Origin: Streptomyces sp. AA1529
GTDB taxonomy: Bacteria > Actinomycetota > Actinomycetes > Streptomycetales > Streptomycetaceae
Direction: 5' to 3'
Length of the DNA: 64,000 bases
Assembly: GCF_000280905.1 (NCBI RefSeq)
Contig: NZ_ALAP01000074.1
Coordinates: 1-64,000 of the forward strand
How positions within the stretch are numbered: position 1 is the stretch's first letter; each line of letters begins with the position of its first letter. Below the pieces are notes generated by a model. The model made no database searches. It had not been told where the DNA came from and saw only the letters and a program-made list of their open reading frames with translations. The position numbers were made by a program, and so were the translations under genes. Shown here one piece after another: positions 63,238-64,000 of the stretch.

Positions 63238-63657
63238 ATGCCCTCCACACCCAAGGAACACCGCCAGCGGCTGGCAGAGCAGGTACGCCTACGCCGCACG
63301 CAGCTGGGAAAGACGAAGGTCGACGTCGCCCGCGACGCCGACCTCAACATCAACACCTACAACCAGGTCGAAGCCGGACAGTCCGTCCGCGACAACACCT
63401 ACGGAAAGATCGAACCAGCGCTCGGCTGGGCCGCCGGCTCCTGCCAGGAGATCCTGCGCGGCGGCAGCCCCACGACCATCGAGCCGGGCCCCGACGGCTC
63501 CGTCATCTCCCCCGTGCAACCCGACGACCTCAAAGACGCGGTCGGCCGGGCAGTACAAGACGCGGCGGTCGCCACGACCGACCTCCCCGCCCCCGAGATC
63601 CGGAAGCTCAAGCAGCAGGTCCTCGAGGAACTCGAACGGCAAGGAAAGCTGCGCTAG
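63238..63657 (+). CDS. XRE-family repressor, rightward
   Basis: The 139-residue protein is started at ATG 63238 (ATG 63229 is also possible). RLRRTQLGKTKVDVARDADL and NINTYNQVEAGQSVRDNTYG are the HTH, AALGWAAGSCQEIL-like sequence follows, and the C-terminus has LKQQVLEELERQGKLR for oligomerisation. It is transcribed away from the Cro-like gene, so it is the candidate immunity repressor. Its start lies 14 bases after the third GTTCCTG repeat, suggesting autoregulation. Confidence 0.75.
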   Translation: MPSTPKEHRQRLAEQVRLRRTQLGKTKVDVARDADLNINTYNQVEAGQSVRDNTYGKIEPALGWAAGSCQEILRGGSPTTIEPGPDGSVISPVQPDDLKDAVGRAVQDAAVATTDLPAPEIRKLKQQVLEELERQGKLR

Positions 63658-63795
63658 CCGTACAACCCTTTCCGCGAGCCAAGTTGTTACATAACCACCA
63701 GTCACACCAGCACCAGACGCACCAACAAGTGCTGTTGAACATGGGACTATTGGCGCTACTTGGGAGGTTCCAACTTCTCCGGAAGGGGGAAGCTC

Positions 63796-63999
63796 ATGCT
63801 GCACCACGAGCCAGTCACGCTCGACCTCGGCGACGAGTTCTACGGGTTCCGAGGGAAGATCGATGACACAATCGTGTGCGCAACGACGCCCCGAGTCGCG
63901 CACGACGCTCACGCCAGAGCCGTCGTGCGCGACCTGGTCAAGCGTCAAGGAGGTGACTGTGCGCTCTGCCAGGGATGCCCCGTAGCCCACCTGGCCTAG
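63796..63999 (+). CDS. Small protein with CxxC pair, unknown function
   Basis: The 67-residue protein starts at ATG 63796 with GGGGGA upstream and ends at the window edge. It has VTLDLGDEFYGFRGKIDDTI and GGDCALCQGCPVAHL, a CxxCxxC cluster. A possible promoter (TTGAAC, about 16 bases, TACTTG) precedes it. No family recognised. Confidence 0.55.
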   Translation: MLHHEPVTLDLGDEFYGFRGKIDDTIVCATTPRVAHDAHARAVVRDLVKRQGGDCALCQGCPVAHLA

Positions 64000-64000
64000 C

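Larger units (their letters stand above)
3712..64000. mobile_element. Integrated tailed-phage genome with AICE-like module (right end not in window)
   Basis: From the end of uppP to the window edge the genes are phage or mobile-element types: tyrosine integrase, lysis, tail, head and terminase genes, conjugation-type genes, replication and recombination genes, and a divergent repressor locus. Almost all are leftward with short overlaps. The left junction probably lies in 3712-4129. No host-like gene is seen on the right, so the right attachment site is beyond 64000. Confidence 0.85.

Overview
The window is high-GC actinobacterial DNA, most likely Streptomyces. It starts with a short piece of host chromosome (1-3711): a spermidine-synthase-like gene cut by the left edge, a degenerate EF-Tu-type GTPase, a VTT-domain membrane protein and uppP. 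From about 3.7 kb to the right edge everything fits one integrated tailed-phage genome (siphovirus type, inferred from the tape measure, tail chaperones and HK97-like head genes). The right attachment site is not in the window. Assignments rest on reading the sequence and on remembered family patterns; no database search was run.

Layout. 3.7-4.1 kb: probable left attachment region with phased repeats. 4.1-8.9 kb: small regulatory and accessory genes and a tyrosine integrase. 9.0-11.2 kb: lysis genes (holin candidates, amidase endolysin). 11.2-31.1 kb, read right to left: terminase small and large subunits, portal, MuF-like protein, scaffold, major capsid, a GT-B glycosyltransferase, connectors, major tail protein, frameshifted tail chaperones G/GT, a 1657-residue tape measure with two cell-wall hydrolase domains, and tail-tip proteins. 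31.1-31.55 kb: a gene-free, GATC-rich region, the likely packaging site. 31.55-33.5 kb: HNH nuclease, methyltransferase and small genes, preceded by a leader with tRNA-like remnants and interleaved inverted repeats. 34.2-34.8 kb: a lipoprotein that may act in lysogeny.

34.9-45.1 kb is the unusual part. It resembles the transfer module of Streptomyces integrative conjugative elements (AICEs such as pSAM2): a KorSA-like GntR repressor, an Xis-like HTH protein, small membrane and Cys/His proteins, a coiled-coil/TM protein, an FtsK/TraB-type translocase, a DUF6919-like protein and a Nudix hydrolase. A cluster of 12 CGTGAY repeats lies directly downstream of the translocase, where a clt (TraB recognition locus) would be expected. 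The module reads as one leftward operon with matching operator-like sites at both its own promoter and that of the repressor.

45.2-63.1 kb is the early region, also leftward: recombination (RecT, YqaJ-type exonuclease, DnaQ-like exonuclease), replication (a winged-helix initiator with internal iterons, a DnaC-like loader, a DnaB-like helicase), regulators (WhiB-like, tandem LuxR-HTH, sigma-like) and many small zinc-binding proteins joined by ATGA/GTGA overlaps. 63.1-63.7 kb: divergent Cro/C1-type repressors around 10-bp-phased operator repeats. The element therefore looks like a temperate phage that has taken in, or merged with, an AICE transfer system.
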